In this document: in pieces, positions 63,139 to 64,000 of the stretch
Layout: each line of letters opens with the position of its first letter
Position numbering within the stretch: the first letter of the stretch is position 1
Program-made: the position numbers and the translations under genes
Notes under the pieces: model-generated
Seen by the model: the letters and a program-made list of their open reading frames with translations, nothing else
Databases searched by the model: none
Told to the model about the DNA's origin: nothing
Source of the DNA: Corynebacterium yudongzhengii
GTDB lineage: Bacteria > Actinomycetota > Actinomycetes > Mycobacteriales > Mycobacteriaceae
Assembly (NCBI RefSeq): GCF_003065405.1
Contig: NZ_CP026947.1
Coordinates: 2,294,001-2,358,000, forward strand
Length of the DNA stretch: 64,000 bases
Direction of reading: 5' to 3'

Positions 63139-64000
63139 GTGTTCCTGAAGTGGGGCTATGTCGCTTACCGGTTCCGCCGGATCATTCCCGTCATTTTTAT
63201 CGGCCTGATTGTGGCGCTGTTTGTGGGCTTCGGCATTCGTCTCGAGGACCGCCTCAGCCAAGAAGGCTGGGAGGACCCGAACGCCTCGTCGACCACCGCC
63301 GCCCAGATCGAGCAGGAGGTCTTCGCCCGGGATAACTCCGGCGACGTGATCCTGCTGTTCTCCTCGGATGGCGGCGTCCAGGAAGGCCCGGAGTTCGACG
63401 CCGCGTATCGTCACCTCGAGCAGCTCGGCGCCGAGCACCCGGAGCAGATCGCCCACATCACCAGCTACTTCGATACCCGTAGCCCGGAGATGATCACCGA
63501 CGACGGCACCACCGCGTTCGCCGCCATCGGCCTCGAAGGCGACGACGAGCAGACCCTCCAGGACTTCCGCGCCATCGAGGATTTCCTCGTGCCTGCCGAG
63601 CTTCCCGACGGCATGTCCGTCGAGGTCGCCGGCGCCACCGCCGTCGCCGACGCGCTAGACGACGGCATGTCCGACGACATCTCGCGCGCCGAGCAGATCG
63701 GCCTGCCTTTTGTCGCCCTGTTGCTGCTCGTGGTCTTCGGCTCCGTGATGGCTGCGTTCATGCCGCTGATCATCGGCGTGCTCTCGATCATGGGCGCGCT
63801 CGGCATCCTGTCGATTCTGGCCGGCACCTTGCAGGTCAACGTCTTCTCCCAGGCCGTGGTCACCCTGCTGGGCCTCGGCCTAGCCATCGACTACGGGCTG
63901 TTTATGGTCTCCCGCTTCCGTGAGGAGATGGACAAGGACGAGCCCATCGGCCGCGCCGTCGCCATCACGACCGCCACCGCCGGCAAGACGGTGGTCTTCT
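63139..64000 (+). CDS. cmpL1: MmpL-family trehalose monomycolate transporter, MmpL3/CmpL1-like (N-terminal part)
   Basis: First 287 codons of an RND-type carrier, cut by the right edge. It exports trehalose monomycolate across the inner membrane. Helix 1 is IIPVIFIGLIVALFVGFGI; an outer porter domain follows (about 40-185); helices 2-5 start at QIGLPFVALLLLVVFGSVM. The proton-relay pair Asp-Tyr stands in LGLAIDYGLFMVSRFREEM, as in MmpL3. GTG 63139 with AAAAGGAGG upstream. Named by synteny with trmB and the NYN gene. Other MmpLs are possible, but location and motif favour the essential one. Confidence 0.88.
   Translation, partial: MFLKWGYVAYRFRRIIPVIFIGLIVALFVGFGIRLEDRLSQEGWEDPNASSTTAAQIEQEVFARDNSGDVILLFSSDGGVQEGPEFDAAYRHLEQLGAEHPEQIAHITSYFDTRSPEMITDDGTTAFAAIGLEGDDEQTLQDFRAIEDFLVPAELPDGMSVEVAGATAVADALDDGMSDDISRAEQIGLPFVALLLLVVFGSVMAAFMPLIIGVLSIMGALGILSILAGTLQVNVFSQAVVTLLGLGLAIDYGLFMVSRFREEMDKDEPIGRAVAITTATAGKTVVF

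Overview
The window is 64 kb of a high-GC actinobacterial chromosome, most likely a Corynebacterium. Evidence: the fpr2-cysIXHDNYZ sulfate operon in its C. glutamicum order, a mycolate/arabinan envelope block (aftD, tmaT-, lmcA- and mtrP-like genes, mmpL3/cmpL1), a DtxR-type iron operator pair, an McbR-type operator, and a GTP-dependent PEP carboxykinase. The core gene order (Fe-S oxidoreductase, alaT-like aminotransferase, ugd, dcd, GH3 lipoprotein, DUF2613, aftD, tmaT, lmcA, GT4, mtrP, pck, trmB, NYN, mmpL3) also resembles the mycobacterial order as I remember it.

Layout. 0-5.8 kb: accessory metabolism, with a TRAP permease (cut by the edge), a TAXI binding protein broken by three single-base shifts, an acyl-CoA dehydrogenase, an MFS transporter and a thiolase with an in-frame amber codon. 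6.1-6.4 kb: a small orphan CRISPR array. 6.5-14.9 kb: assimilatory sulfate reduction, with fpr2 divergent. 14.9-18.2 kb: a membrane Fe-S oxidoreductase with a long Ala/Pro repeat tail. 18.2-18.8 kb: gene-free DNA full of palindromic repeats. 18.9-27.5 kb: an anchored-repeat metal transport island (three surface proteins, binding protein, ATPase, permease) with a Zur-like palindrome in its divergent promoter. 27.5-33.9 kb: housekeeping genes and a tRNA-Gly. 34.0-38.2 kb: a poly-gamma-glutamate cassette (capC, capB, gamma-glutamyltransferase) directly beside that tRNA. 38.8-52.1 kb: envelope biogenesis. 52.1-58.7 kb: accessory DNA with a decayed two-component system, a broken membrane protein and a DtxR-controlled siderophore importer whose ATPase is frameshifted. 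59.2-64 kb: pck, trmB, NYN gene and the start of mmpL3.

How it fits together. Conserved envelope and central-metabolism genes are interrupted by accessory islands for metal uptake, capsule polymer and iron/siderophore uptake. Two families of dispersed intergenic repeats lie at or near several island borders. Disabling mutations (six single-base shifts and two amber codons in six genes) fall only in accessory genes; I saw none in the core genes. This argues for real gene decay over random sequencing error, although most of the shifts are in short G/C runs.

Limits: all functions are read from motifs and gene order. No database search was run, and the species cannot be fixed from this window.
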